A stretch of 64,000 nucleotides of DNA from Mesorhizobium sp. M2E.F.Ca.ET.219.01.1.1. GTDB lineage: Bacteria > Pseudomonadota > Alphaproteobacteria > Rhizobiales > Rhizobiaceae. Where the stretch lies: positions 450,500 to 514,499 of the forward strand of contig NZ_SADT02000004.1 in assembly GCF_004016445.2 (NCBI RefSeq), read 5' to 3'. The position numbers and the translations under genes were made by a program. Position 1 is the first letter of the stretch. Every line of letters begins with the position of its first letter. Under the pieces are notes generated by a model that saw only the letters and a list, made by a program, of their open reading frames with translations, was not told the origin of the DNA and did not search any database. Below are positions 52,724 through 60,805 of this stretch, piece after piece.

Positions 52724-54297
52724 GCCATCTCCAGGCTGTGTTCGGCGTGGCCGGGCTCGGCGCCGCCCATCAGGAGGCCGATCTTCTCGAAAGTCGCCTC
52801 GGCGATCGGCAGCGGCTTCGACAGATCGCCATTGTGCATGACCGCGATCGCATCCGACAGCTCGAACAATTCGTCGAGGTCCTGGCTGATGACCAGGACG
52901 GCGGAGCCGCTGCGGGCAAGCTCGATCAGGGCCTGGCGAATGCGAGCGGCCGCACCTGCGTCCACGCCCCAGGTCGGCTGGTTGACGACCATGACGCTCG
53001 GCTTGCGGTCGAGTTCGCGACCGACGATGAATTTCTGCAGATTGCCGCCCGACAGCGCGGCCGCCTCCGGATCGGGCGCGCTCTTGCGAACGTCCATGGC
53101 GGTGATGATACGCTGGGCGGCGCTGTAGACGGTGCTGTTCTTGACCATGCCGCCCGAGCCGACGAAAGCCTTGCCGTCGGTGGCGTGACGCGAAAGCAGC
53201 AGGTTCTCCGAAAGCTTCATGCGCGGGGCGGCGCCGTGTCCCAGGCGCTCTTCCGGCACAAAGGCGGCGCCCATCAGTCGCCGGCCGGTGATGGAGAGCG
53301 CGCCGACGTCCTTGCCGCGGATGCGCACCGAACCCGCGTCCTGCTGCAGCACTTCGCCGGAGACGGATTCGAAGAACTCGCCCTGGCCGTTGCCGGCAAC
53401 GCCGGCGATGCCGATCACTTCGCCGGCGCGCACTGTAAGATTGATGTTCTTCAGCGGGATGGCGAAGGGCGTCGCCGGCTTGCGCGTCAGCCCACGGATT
53501 TCCAGCAAGGCCGGCGCGGTCTCGATGCCTTCAGCCGGCGCGCGCTCCACGGCCTTCACCTCGCTGCCGACCATCATGCGGGCGAGCGATGCGGCCGTCT
53601 CCTGCCGCGGGTTGCAGTGGCCGACCACCTTGCCGTGACGCAGCACGGTAGCGCTGTCGCAGATGCGTTTGACCTCTTCCAGCCGGTGCGAGATGTAGAG
53701 GATCGATTTGCCCTCCGAGCGCAGCCGTTCCAGCGTCTCGAACAGCTTGTCGGCCTCCTGCGGCGTCAGCACCGAGGTCGGCTCGTCGAGGATGATGAGC
53801 TGCGGCGTCTGCAGGAGGCAGCGGATGATCTCGATGCGCTGGCGTTCGCCGACGGAGAGGTCCCCAACCAGCGAGTCCGGATCGAGCGGCAGCCCATAGC
53901 TGAAGGAAAGCGCCCTCGCCTTTGCCGCGATGGTGCTGATCGGCGAACCGTCATTGAGCGAAAGCGCGATGTTCTCGGCCGCCGTCAGCGCCTCGAACAG
54001 CGAGAAATGCTGGAACACCATGCCGATGCCGAGCTTCTTCGCCACGCCCGGACTGGTGATCTTGACCGGCTTGCCGTCCCAGAAGATCTCGCCCGCGTTC
54101 GGCTCGAGCGAGCCGAACAGCATCTTGACCAGCGTCGACTTGCCGGCGCCGTTCTCGCCGAGCAGCGCGTGGATCTCGCCCTTCGCGATGTTGAGATCGA
54201 TGTGATCGCACGCCGTCAGCGAGCCAAAAATCTTGGTAAGACCACGAACCTCAAGCAGGTTCGACCTGTCATGATTTGCACTCACAGTGCCTCCCAT
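52720..54297 (-). CDS. ABC transporter ATPase with two nucleotide-binding domains
   Basis: 525 residues, two tandem ATPase domains as in sugar/nucleoside importers. N-terminal domain: Walker A GENGAGKST, signature LSVGERQRIEI, Walker B LIILDEPTSVLTPQEAD. C-terminal domain: modified P-loop GVAGNGQGEFF, signature LSGGNLQKFIVGRE, and VNQPTWGVDAGAA in place of a canonical Walker B. The start is the ATG at 54297; a GTG at 54285 with GGAGG upstream is an alternative. First gene of the four-gene operon. Confidence 0.94.
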   Translation of the reverse strand: MGGTVSANHDRSNLLEVRGLTKIFGSLTACDHIDLNIAKGEIHALLGENGAGKSTLVKMLFGSLEPNAGEIFWDGKPVKITSPGVAKKLGIGMVFQHFSLFEALTAAENIALSLNDGSPISTIAAKARALSFSYGLPLDPDSLVGDLSVGERQRIEIIRCLLQTPQLIILDEPTSVLTPQEADKLFETLERLRSEGKSILYISHRLEEVKRICDSATVLRHGKVVGHCNPRQETAASLARMMVGSEVKAVERAPAEGIETAPALLEIRGLTRKPATPFAIPLKNINLTVRAGEVIGIAGVAGNGQGEFFESVSGEVLQQDAGSVRIRGKDVGALSITGRRLMGAAFVPEERLGHGAAPRMKLSENLLLSRHATDGKAFVGSGGMVKNSTVYSAAQRIITAMDVRKSAPDPEAAALSGGNLQKFIVGRELDRKPSVMVVNQPTWGVDAGAAARIRQALIELARSGSAVLVISQDLDELFELSDAIAVMHNGDLSKPLPIAEATFEKIGLLMGGAEPGHAEHSLEMA

Positions 54298-54453
54298 CCG
54301 GCTTACCGGATATGTTCTGTGTTCCCGAAAGCATGGTATGCGCGGCCGGCTCCCATCGGAAAGCAGCACCCAACTTGAAAGAGCTTCAAGAATTTCAGCG
54401 GAAACTCAAGGGCTAAGATAGACCTCTTGAGAACAGCGGCAAATCCGCAGCGC

Positions 54454-54497
54454 TTTTCAGGCAAGCCGTGCCTTCGGGCACGGCAAGTCGCTGAAAA
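54454..54497. repeat. Nested stem-loop between the quinone-reductase gene and the ABC operon
   Basis: Inner perfect stem GCCGTGCC (54465-54472), TTCG tetraloop, GGCACGGC (54477-54484). Outer arms TTTTCAG (54454-54460) and CTGAAAA (54491-54497). It lies 14 bases after the stop of the minus-strand oxidoreductase and could end its transcript or be part of a small RNA. Confidence 0.65.
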
Positions 54498-54511
54498 ACA
54501 GGGCAGCTGAC

Positions 54512-55489
54512 TTAAGGAATGAGAACGGTCGTGCCCGTCGTCTTGCGGGCTTCGAGATCAGCTTGCGCCTTTCCTGCGTCCTTCAGCGCATAGCGCTGGT
54601 TGATCTTGATCGCGACGGCGCCGCTCTTGACCACGTCGAAAAGCGCTTCGGCCGACCTCACCAGATCCTCGCGTCTGGCGTTGTAGACGAACAGCGTCGG
54701 CCGGGTCGCATAGAGCGAGCCTTTCTGCGCGAGAAGCGACATGGGGAAAGGCGGGACCGGTCCCGACGACGAGCCGAAGCTGACGAACATGCCGAGCGGC
54801 CGCAGGCAATCGAGCGAGGCGGGAAACGTGTCGGCGCCGACGGAATCGTAGACGACGTCGCATTTCTTCCCGCCGGTGAGCGCCGCGACGCCGGCGACGA
54901 AATCCTGCTCCTTGTAGTTGATGACATGATCGAAGCCATGCGCCCGGGCGAGCTCGATCTTGTCGGAGGAGCTCGCGGTGCCGATAACCGTCGCGCCGAG
55001 ATGCTTTGCCCATTGGCCGAGGATCAGGCCGACGCCGCCGGCCGCCGCATGGTAGAGGATCGTGTCGCCGGCCTTGACCGGGAAGGTACGGCGCAAGAGA
55101 TATTCCGCCGTCATGCCCTTCAGCATCATCGCCGCAGCCTGCTCGTCGCTGATGCCGTCCGGCACCTTGACCACGCGGTCGGCTGCGATCACGCGCTGCT
55201 CACTATAGGCGCCGACATTGACTGCATAGGCGATACGGTCGCCGGGCTTCAGCCAGTCGACGCCGGTGCCGAGCGCCAGCACGACGCCCGCTGCCTCGCC
55301 GCCCGGGATCAGCGGGAAGCCGCCGGGTGGCGGGTAAAGCCCCGAGCGGTGGTAGACGTCGATGAAGTTGAGGCCGATGGCCGTGTGCCGGATCAGGATC
55401 TGGCCTTCTCCCGGCTGGCCGGGATCGGCATCCTCATAGGCCAGGACTTCGGGGCCGCCATGGGCGTGGATGCGGATTGCCTTGGACAT
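54512..55489 (-). CDS. NADPH:quinone oxidoreductase (zinc-less MDR family)
   Basis: 325 residues. GroES-like N-domain (PGQPGEGQILIRHTAIGLNFIDVYHRSGLYP) and a Rossmann domain with HAAAGGVGLILGQWAKHLGATVIGTASS. The zinc ligands of alcohol dehydrogenases are lacking, as in Qor/zeta-crystallin. It reduces quinones with NADPH. Stand-alone gene, minus strand. Confidence 0.93.
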   Translation of the reverse strand: MSKAIRIHAHGGPEVLAYEDADPGQPGEGQILIRHTAIGLNFIDVYHRSGLYPPPGGFPLIPGGEAAGVVLALGTGVDWLKPGDRIAYAVNVGAYSEQRVIAADRVVKVPDGISDEQAAAMMLKGMTAEYLLRRTFPVKAGDTILYHAAAGGVGLILGQWAKHLGATVIGTASSSDKIELARAHGFDHVINYKEQDFVAGVAALTGGKKCDVVYDSVGADTFPASLDCLRPLGMFVSFGSSSGPVPPFPMSLLAQKGSLYATRPTLFVYNARREDLVRSAEALFDVVKSGAVAIKINQRYALKDAGKAQADLEARKTTGTTVLIP

Positions 55490-55606
55490 CGCTCAACTCT
55501 CTGAAGGATACGTAGACTGGAGCATGACCCCAAAAGGAGCGCCGATGTTCGAAAGATCATGCGCCGATAGATAGCTAGGTCAGGATGACCATTCGACCAA
55601 AAATAT

Positions 55607-55623
55607 CCTGATCCAGGATCAGG
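55607..55623. repeat. 17-bp palindrome covering the pcs stop
   Basis: CCTGATCC A GGATCAGG (55607-55623) is palindromic around a central A and overlaps the pcs stop at 55619-55621. A second small inverted repeat, GGTCA/TGACC, lies at 55579-55590 in the same gap before the oxidoreductase gene. They may be operators or a terminator stem; no T-run. Confidence 0.5.
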
Positions 55624-56437
55624 GTTTTCTGGCGCCCAGATTGGGAAACATCTGCATGACGCCCCCAATGCAGGCGAGATAGAGGCCGGTGATCGTGATG
55701 CCGATCTTGGTGAAGTCGCTGACCTGTTCTCCCAGCACGCCGATCTTATCGTAGAAGGCGGCAAGCGCTGCCTGCGCCAGCGCCAGCGCGCCGAAGGCGC
55801 ACCACAAGAGCGTCATGCCAAGATTGACCGGCCTCAGCCGCACGACGCGCACCGGATGGATGAAGTTGATCGGCAGGAAGGTCAAAATGCCGGCAACCAC
55901 CACCACGGCGAACGATACCCATTGCCCCGGCTCGATGACGAAGAGCGTGAACACCACCATGTTCCAGACGACCGGGAATCCTTTGAAGAAGTTCTCCTTC
56001 GTCTTCATGCCGGTGTCGGCATAGTAGATCGCGCTGGAAACGACGATGATGGCCGCCGACAGGAAAGAGAGATTCTCGCCCATGAAGCCGCGCTGATAGA
56101 GTGCGAAGGCCGGGATGAGCACGTAGGTGACGTAGTCGATGATGTTGTCGAGGAGTTCTCCCGACCATGTCGGCAGGATTTCCTTGACCTCGAGCTTGCG
56201 GGCGATCGGCCCGTCGATGCCGTCGACGAACAGTGCCAACCCGAGCCACCAGAACATTGCCGTCCAGCGTTCCTCGCTGGCCGCCACCAGCGACAGAAAG
56301 GCCAGGAACGATCCCGACGCGGTGAGCAAGTGCACGGAGAACGCGCGCGCCTGCGGCCACGTCACCTTCTTCTTCGGCAACGGGATCCGCTGCGCGATCT
56401 TCTTCGCCGCTTTCCTGGCCGTTGTGTTCTTGCTCAC
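55619..56437 (-). CDS. pcs: Phosphatidylcholine synthase
   Basis: 272 residues from the GTG at 56437, which overlaps the preceding stop (GTGA). CDP-alcohol phosphatidyltransferase motif D-G-x2-A-R variant: VDGIDGPIARKLEVKEILPTWSGELLDNIIDYVTYVLIPAFALYQ. Eight hydrophobic helices; WPQARAFSVHLLTASGSFLAF near the start is typical of rhizobial Pcs. The enzyme makes phosphatidylcholine from CDP-diacylglycerol and choline, a lipid needed for symbiosis and virulence in this group. The longer frame upstream is shadow. Confidence 0.94.
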   Translation of the reverse strand: MSKNTTARKAAKKIAQRIPLPKKKVTWPQARAFSVHLLTASGSFLAFLSLVAASEERWTAMFWWLGLALFVDGIDGPIARKLEVKEILPTWSGELLDNIIDYVTYVLIPAFALYQRGFMGENLSFLSAAIIVVSSAIYYADTGMKTKENFFKGFPVVWNMVVFTLFVIEPGQWVSFAVVVVAGILTFLPINFIHPVRVVRLRPVNLGMTLLWCAFGALALAQAALAAFYDKIGVLGEQVSDFTKIGITITGLYLACIGGVMQMFPNLGARKP

Positions 56438-57048
56438 GGTCCCCGCCAGTCCAGCTTGCAGATTTCGGCCGAGCGGCCGGCAAAATTCCAGTTGCGGCCG
56501 AAGGCGCGCATCTTGCTCTTGTCGGACTTCGCCACGATGATTTCCGGCGCGATCCAATATTCGGAATTGGTGATCACCGTGTCCTTCTCGCGGTCCTTGC
56601 CGGGGATCGGCGTCACCGCGCCATCGATGATCTTCGGTATCTGGAAGACGCGCGTCCTGTCACGCGTCTCGTAGGTGATCGGCACCTGCTCGACGCCGAG
56701 GAATTTTCCGACAAGGATCGACAGCAGCGAGGTGGTGCCGCCCGCCTTGCCGGTGAATATCTTGGTCAGCGCCTTAACCGCATAGACCGACGCCCGCTTG
56801 TCGATGAACAGGCCGGCGGTCCAGTTGCCGCGGCTCATATAGCCGGGGATTTCCATGATCAGGCCGAGATTGAGACCCGAAAGGTCGACTTCGCCGAAAT
56901 GGCCCGCATCGATGCGGAAGCCGGCCCAGGTCTGGCAGTAACCCTCGGTTGGCGGATGGCTGCCGAGCGACAGCACGCAGGGACAGAAAACCGTGCAATT
57001 GCAGGAGAGTACCAGCTCCCCTTTCATCGCCCAGCTTTGGTCGGTCAT
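56434..57048 (-). CDS. DUF1326 protein
   Basis: 204 residues. Starts MTDQSWAMKGELVLSCNCTVFCPCVLSLGSHPPTEGYCQTWAGF, where the CNC/CPC cysteines could bind metal, as is typical for DUF1326. Function unknown. GGGGAG stands 7 bases before the ATG. It is followed by pcs with overlap and preceded by the DUF2182 gene 12 bases away, its usual partner. Confidence 0.88.
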   Translation of the reverse strand: MTDQSWAMKGELVLSCNCTVFCPCVLSLGSHPPTEGYCQTWAGFRIDAGHFGEVDLSGLNLGLIMEIPGYMSRGNWTAGLFIDKRASVYAVKALTKIFTGKAGGTTSLLSILVGKFLGVEQVPITYETRDRTRVFQIPKIIDGAVTPIPGKDREKDTVITNSEYWIAPEIIVAKSDKSKMRAFGRNWNFAGRSAEICKLDWRGP

Positions 57049-57060
57049 CGAATTCTCCCC

Positions 57061-57951
57061 TTACGCCGAAACTAATAGCAGGGCTACCGCCCACACAAGC
57101 AGTATCGTACCGGCAACCCGGCTGGCCACCCTGCCGGCGGTCTGTTTTTCGATCAGGGTGAACAGGCCGATCAGCGCCATCCAGAAGACGTTCATCGCGC
57201 CGACGGCGAACATCACCAGCATCAGCGCCCAGCAGCAGCCGAGGCACCAGACGCCCTGCTCCAGTCCAAGCCGGAAGATTCGGCTTGGTTTCGCGCTCCA
57301 ATTGGCGAACAGGATCGAGAACGGGTTGCGGCATTTTTCGAGGCACGCTTGTTTGAGGCCGCTGAATTGATAAAGGCCTGCAACAAGCAGCGCCGCGGCG
57401 CCGGCAATACCGACTGCGGGATCGAGGATCCGGCCGGAACCGGCAAAAGCGTAGACTGCGAGCGTCAGCGCGGCGAAAGCCACGGACGCGCCAAGCCATG
57501 TGGCGAGGTATCCGGCAACGAGCGCCAGCGGATGAACAACCGGCTCGCCCTTGATCCTCGCCGTGTCGGCAATTTCGCAATAGGTGCGGATCAGCGGCAC
57601 GGCCGAAGGCAGCATCGTGGCCACCGCCATCAGGAACCACATCAGCACAAGCGCCGGCGCTTGCAGGCCGGCCGGGCCGGCAAGCTGCGCTGGCGCAAGG
57701 CAGAGAGCGAAGAACCGCTCGAGAAAGTCCGGCAAAGGCAGGCTCGGGAGATTCTTCAGCAGCATATCGCCGGGCCTGCCGGCAAGGCTGGCTTCAGCGC
57801 CGCGGATCGCCATCGCCCCGAGAAGCAACCATGCAAGGACAATGGCGACGCCCACCGTGAGCGTGACCACAAAGCGCGGACTGCGCGCCACGCCCGCCGT
57901 CGCGCGGCCGGCGCGGTCGAGATGGCTGAAATCGTGCTGCTCGCCGCTCAT
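57061..57951 (-). CDS. DUF2182 integral membrane protein
   Basis: 296 residues with about seven membrane helices. ACLEKCRNPFSILFANW (metal-binding-like Cys motif) and GVWCLGCCWALMLVMFAVGAMN are hallmarks of DUF2182, called a predicted metal-binding integral membrane protein. The DUF1326 and DUF2182 genes are commonly adjacent; their joint role is unknown. Confidence 0.88.
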   Translation of the reverse strand: MSGEQHDFSHLDRAGRATAGVARSPRFVVTLTVGVAIVLAWLLLGAMAIRGAEASLAGRPGDMLLKNLPSLPLPDFLERFFALCLAPAQLAGPAGLQAPALVLMWFLMAVATMLPSAVPLIRTYCEIADTARIKGEPVVHPLALVAGYLATWLGASVAFAALTLAVYAFAGSGRILDPAVGIAGAAALLVAGLYQFSGLKQACLEKCRNPFSILFANWSAKPSRIFRLGLEQGVWCLGCCWALMLVMFAVGAMNVFWMALIGLFTLIEKQTAGRVASRVAGTILLVWAVALLLVSA

Positions 57952-58053
57952 GGCAGTCGAATGGGCTGAATCGCCGCGTTGATCAAGCCGGCCGGTCTGA
58001 CCTATATCCTGGATTAAGGCCCGACGGGTCGCCTCTCATCATGGAAGCCTAAC

Positions 58054-59265
58054 GTGGAGCATAACGACAAGGCCCGCATTCTGGTTGCCGGCAGCGGTCC
58101 GGCCGGCCTGATCGCGGCGCTCGGCTTTGCCCAGGCTGGCTTTGAGGTGACGCTGGTCGGTCCCGAGGCCAACACCACCGATGGCCGCACCACGGCGCTC
58201 ATGAATCCGGCCCTGAAAGTGCTCGATCGGCTGGGGGTACTTGCCGAACTCAAGCCTCAGGCGGCAGCGCTCAAGGTGATGCGCATCGTCGACGCCACAA
58301 GGCGACTGATCCGCAGCCCAACCGTGACCTTCCGCGCCAGCGAGATTGGCGAGGAACAGTTCGGCCTCAATCTGCCGAACAATGCCCTTGTTCCGGTCCT
58401 CGCCAAGGCGGCTTCGGCTCATGACGGCATTCATTGGCTGAAATCCACGGTCGAATCCTGGAGCCTCGACGCCGACCTTGCCCATGCAAGGCTGGCCGAC
58501 GGCAGCGGGGTGTCGGCATCTCTGGCGGTCGCCGCCGACGGGCGCCTGTCTCCAGCGCGGGAAGCCGCCGGCATTCGCGCTTTCGCGCGGCCTTATCCGC
58601 AGTCGGCGCTTGTCCTCAATTTCGGCCACCGCGGCGACCACGGCTTCGTTTCGACCGAATTCCATACCGAAACAGGCCCATTCACCCAGGTGCCGCTGCC
58701 CGGCAGGCGCTCGAGCCTTGTCTGGGTCGTGAAGCCGGAGACGGCGCAAGAGCTTGCCGCGCTCGATGATGCAACCCTGTCGGAGCGTATCGAGCAGCAG
58801 ATGCAGTCGATGCTTGGCCGGGTCTCGGTCGAGCCGGGTCGCCAAATCTATCCTTTGTCGGCGGCTTCGCCCGCCCGGTTCGCGCAAAATCGCGTCGCGC
58901 TCGTCGGCGAGGCGGCGCATGTGTTTCCGCCAATCGGCGCCCAAGGGCTCAACCTCGGCATCAGGGACATCGACGATCTGATTGGAATCGCCAGTGAAAA
59001 CCGCGACGATCCGGGGTCGAGCAGGAGTCTTGCTGCCTATGACACCAGGCGCCGGCCCGACATATGGGCGCGCAGCGGCGCGGTGAACCTGCTCAACATG
59101 TCGCTGCTGTCCGACATGCTGCCCGCACAGCTGGCGCGCAGTGCCGGCCTCAATGCGCTCGGCAGCTTCGCGCCGCTGCGGGCTTTCTTCATGCGCGAGG
59201 GATTGCGGCCGGGCAGCGGCTTTCGCGCCATTGCCGGCGGCCTGCGCAAACCGGCCGGGCGTTAG
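58054..59265 (+). CDS. UbiH/COQ6-family FAD monooxygenase
   Basis: 403 residues from a GTG at 58054 with GGAAG upstream. FAD-binding ARILVAGSGPAGLIAALGFAQAGFEVTLVG, second FAD motif RVALVGEAAHVFPPIGAQGLNLGIRDIDDL. Likely hydroxylates the ring of a ubiquinone precursor; which position cannot be told. The gene diverges from the DUF2182 gene about 100 bases away. Confidence 0.9.
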   Translation: MEHNDKARILVAGSGPAGLIAALGFAQAGFEVTLVGPEANTTDGRTTALMNPALKVLDRLGVLAELKPQAAALKVMRIVDATRRLIRSPTVTFRASEIGEEQFGLNLPNNALVPVLAKAASAHDGIHWLKSTVESWSLDADLAHARLADGSGVSASLAVAADGRLSPAREAAGIRAFARPYPQSALVLNFGHRGDHGFVSTEFHTETGPFTQVPLPGRRSSLVWVVKPETAQELAALDDATLSERIEQQMQSMLGRVSVEPGRQIYPLSAASPARFAQNRVALVGEAAHVFPPIGAQGLNLGIRDIDDLIGIASENRDDPGSSRSLAAYDTRRRPDIWARSGAVNLLNMSLLSDMLPAQLARSAGLNALGSFAPLRAFFMREGLRPGSGFRAIAGGLRKPAGR

Positions 59266-59490
59266 AGGCTACTTGCCGCGTTTTTTCGACGCCGCCCGCG
59301 AAACCTTACGCGCAGCCCATCCGTGGCTTGCAGCATGGACCGCGGCTATTGAATTGCGGCAGCGCCTGCGCCAAATAGGCCCAAGCCGAAAGTCGGGGTC
59401 GATTTTTGGCTACCTGACGTGTAAATTCAAGGTCTTAGGCGCCCTGTGCGCGGCCACGAAAGGCGCCTCGGAACCTGAGTGGTGAGTGCG

Positions 59491-59814
59491 ATGAAAACGG
59501 CCAAATTCTCGATCGGGCAAGTAGTTCGCCACAGGATGTTTCCGTTCCGCGGCGTGATCTTCGACGTCGACCCCGAATTCGCCAACACCGATGAATGGTA
59601 CGAGGCCATTCCGGCCGACGTGCGTCCGCGCAAGGACCAGCCTTTCTACCATCTTCTGGCGGAAAATTCGGAGACCGAGTACATCGCCTATGTGTCCGAG
59701 CAGAACCTGCTCGAGGACCGGTCGGGCGAGCCGGTGCGGCATCCGCAGATCGGCGAGATGTTCGACAAGCTGCCGGACGGCCGCTACGAGCCGAAGCGCC
59801 ATTCGAAGCATTGA
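59491..59814 (+). CDS. hspQ: Heat-shock protein HspQ
   Basis: 107 residues from the ATG at 59491. KFSIGQVVRHRMFPFRGVIFDVDPEFANTDEWYEAIP and QPFYHLLAENSETEYIAYVSEQNLLED are the full HspQ/YccV-like domain. HspQ binds hemimethylated DNA in some bacteria and primes Lon protease for substrates. A GTG four codons earlier is an alternative start. A strong terminator follows. Confidence 0.93.
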   Translation: MKTAKFSIGQVVRHRMFPFRGVIFDVDPEFANTDEWYEAIPADVRPRKDQPFYHLLAENSETEYIAYVSEQNLLEDRSGEPVRHPQIGEMFDKLPDGRYEPKRHSKH

Positions 59815-59835
59815 ATGCAGTGGCCTTGAGGTAAC

Positions 59836-59865
59836 AAAAAAGCGGGGCGAATGCCCCGCTTTTTT
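59836..59865. terminator. Bidirectional terminator between hspQ and the IalB-like gene
   Basis: Perfect 13-bp arms AAAAAAGCGGGGC (59836-59848) and GCCCCGCTTTTTT (59853-59865), loop GAAT. A and T runs at either end serve both strands. Confidence 0.94.
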
Positions 59866-59888
59866 GTCCGAGAAACACGATTGCGCGA

Positions 59889-60509
59889 TCAGTTCGCGGT
59901 CTTGGCCTTGTCCTGCTCGTCCTTGAGCTTCTTGGCGAAATCCTGGTTGTTCTTGGCAACGAAGTCCTGCAGCTTCTTCTGCCGGTCCTCGATATCCGAC
60001 TGCTGCAGCGGCGGGCCGTCATAAGCGCCGCTGAAGCCGGTGAGCGCGATCTTGATCGGGTTCGGCTGGTTCTGGAAGTTGATCGAGGTCAGCGAGATCG
60101 CCTGACCCTTCTTGAAAGACGCCACGAGTTGGTCCGTCAGCGGCACTTCGGCGACGCAACGATCCGGGAAGCAGATCACATAGTCAAGCTTCTGCGCTTT
60201 GCCGCCATCGATCTGCAGGCCGATGCCGGGAGGCACGAGGCGGCCGGTCGGGACCGTGACCTGGAAGACCTTGCGGTTCACCTTGCCCTTGAGCTCGATC
60301 AGGCTGACGCCGGTGACGAGCTGGCCGTTGCCGGCGGTGACGATGTTCTGCACATTGCAGATGTCGACGTCTTCCTGCTTGGTGCAGGCCTTGAACCAGC
60401 CCTGCGGGATCTGCGGCTGTTGTTGAGCCGAGGCGGTGAAAAGCCCGGCGCCCAGAACGCCGACCACGCCTGCGGCCAGCACCGAAAGGCGGTACGCGTT
60501 GATCGTCAT
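59889..60509 (-). CDS. Invasion-associated locus B (IalB) family protein
   Basis: 206 residues from the ATG at 60509; a GTG three codons earlier has the closer ribosome site and is possible. Signal peptide ending at about SAQ. The IalB domain shows WFKACTKQEDVDICNVQ, GVSLIELKGKVNRKVFQVTVPTGRLVPPGIGLQID and YVICFPDRCVAEVPL with paired cysteines. A charged C-terminal tail (QDFAKKLKDEQDKAK) follows. Periplasmic or surface protein; the family helps host-cell entry in Bartonella, but its role in rhizobia is not known. Confidence 0.9.
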   Translation of the reverse strand: MTINAYRLSVLAAGVVGVLGAGLFTASAQQQPQIPQGWFKACTKQEDVDICNVQNIVTAGNGQLVTGVSLIELKGKVNRKVFQVTVPTGRLVPPGIGLQIDGGKAQKLDYVICFPDRCVAEVPLTDQLVASFKKGQAISLTSINFQNQPNPIKIALTGFSGAYDGPPLQQSDIEDRQKKLQDFVAKNNQDFAKKLKDEQDKAKTAN

Positions 60510-60572
60510 ATGGTGCACTTTCCTCTCAAATGATCCCGGGGACCGGCTTCTTCGTGCCGTGTGGTCCAGCTA

Positions 60573-60597
60573 CCTGTTGCCCAAATGAGGCAACAGG
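60573..60597. promoter_or_regulatory. Perfect inverted repeat in the IalB/YejA divergent region
   Basis: CCTGTTGCC (60573-60581), 7-base spacer, GGCAACAGG (60589-60597). It lies upstream of both the minus-strand IalB-like gene and the plus-strand peptide-binding-protein gene. The operator-like form suggests a dimeric regulator site, though a hairpin in an untranslated leader is possible. Confidence 0.55.
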
Positions 60598-60805
60598 ATG
60601 ACTTCGGAGCGCGTGTTACACTGCCAGCGGCGTCGAATCCAGCCCGGTTTCCGCGATTTCTTCGTGGTTCCTTGTCCCCAGGAGCGGGCATCGATCGGCG
60701 GTGGAGCGGCTGAACCCGCCTCCAGTTGGCGCGCCGATTCAATCGGATGGCGAAATGCTCTACGGTGCATGGCGAATCACAAAGCCGCCCGGCAAGGAGA
60801 CGGTC

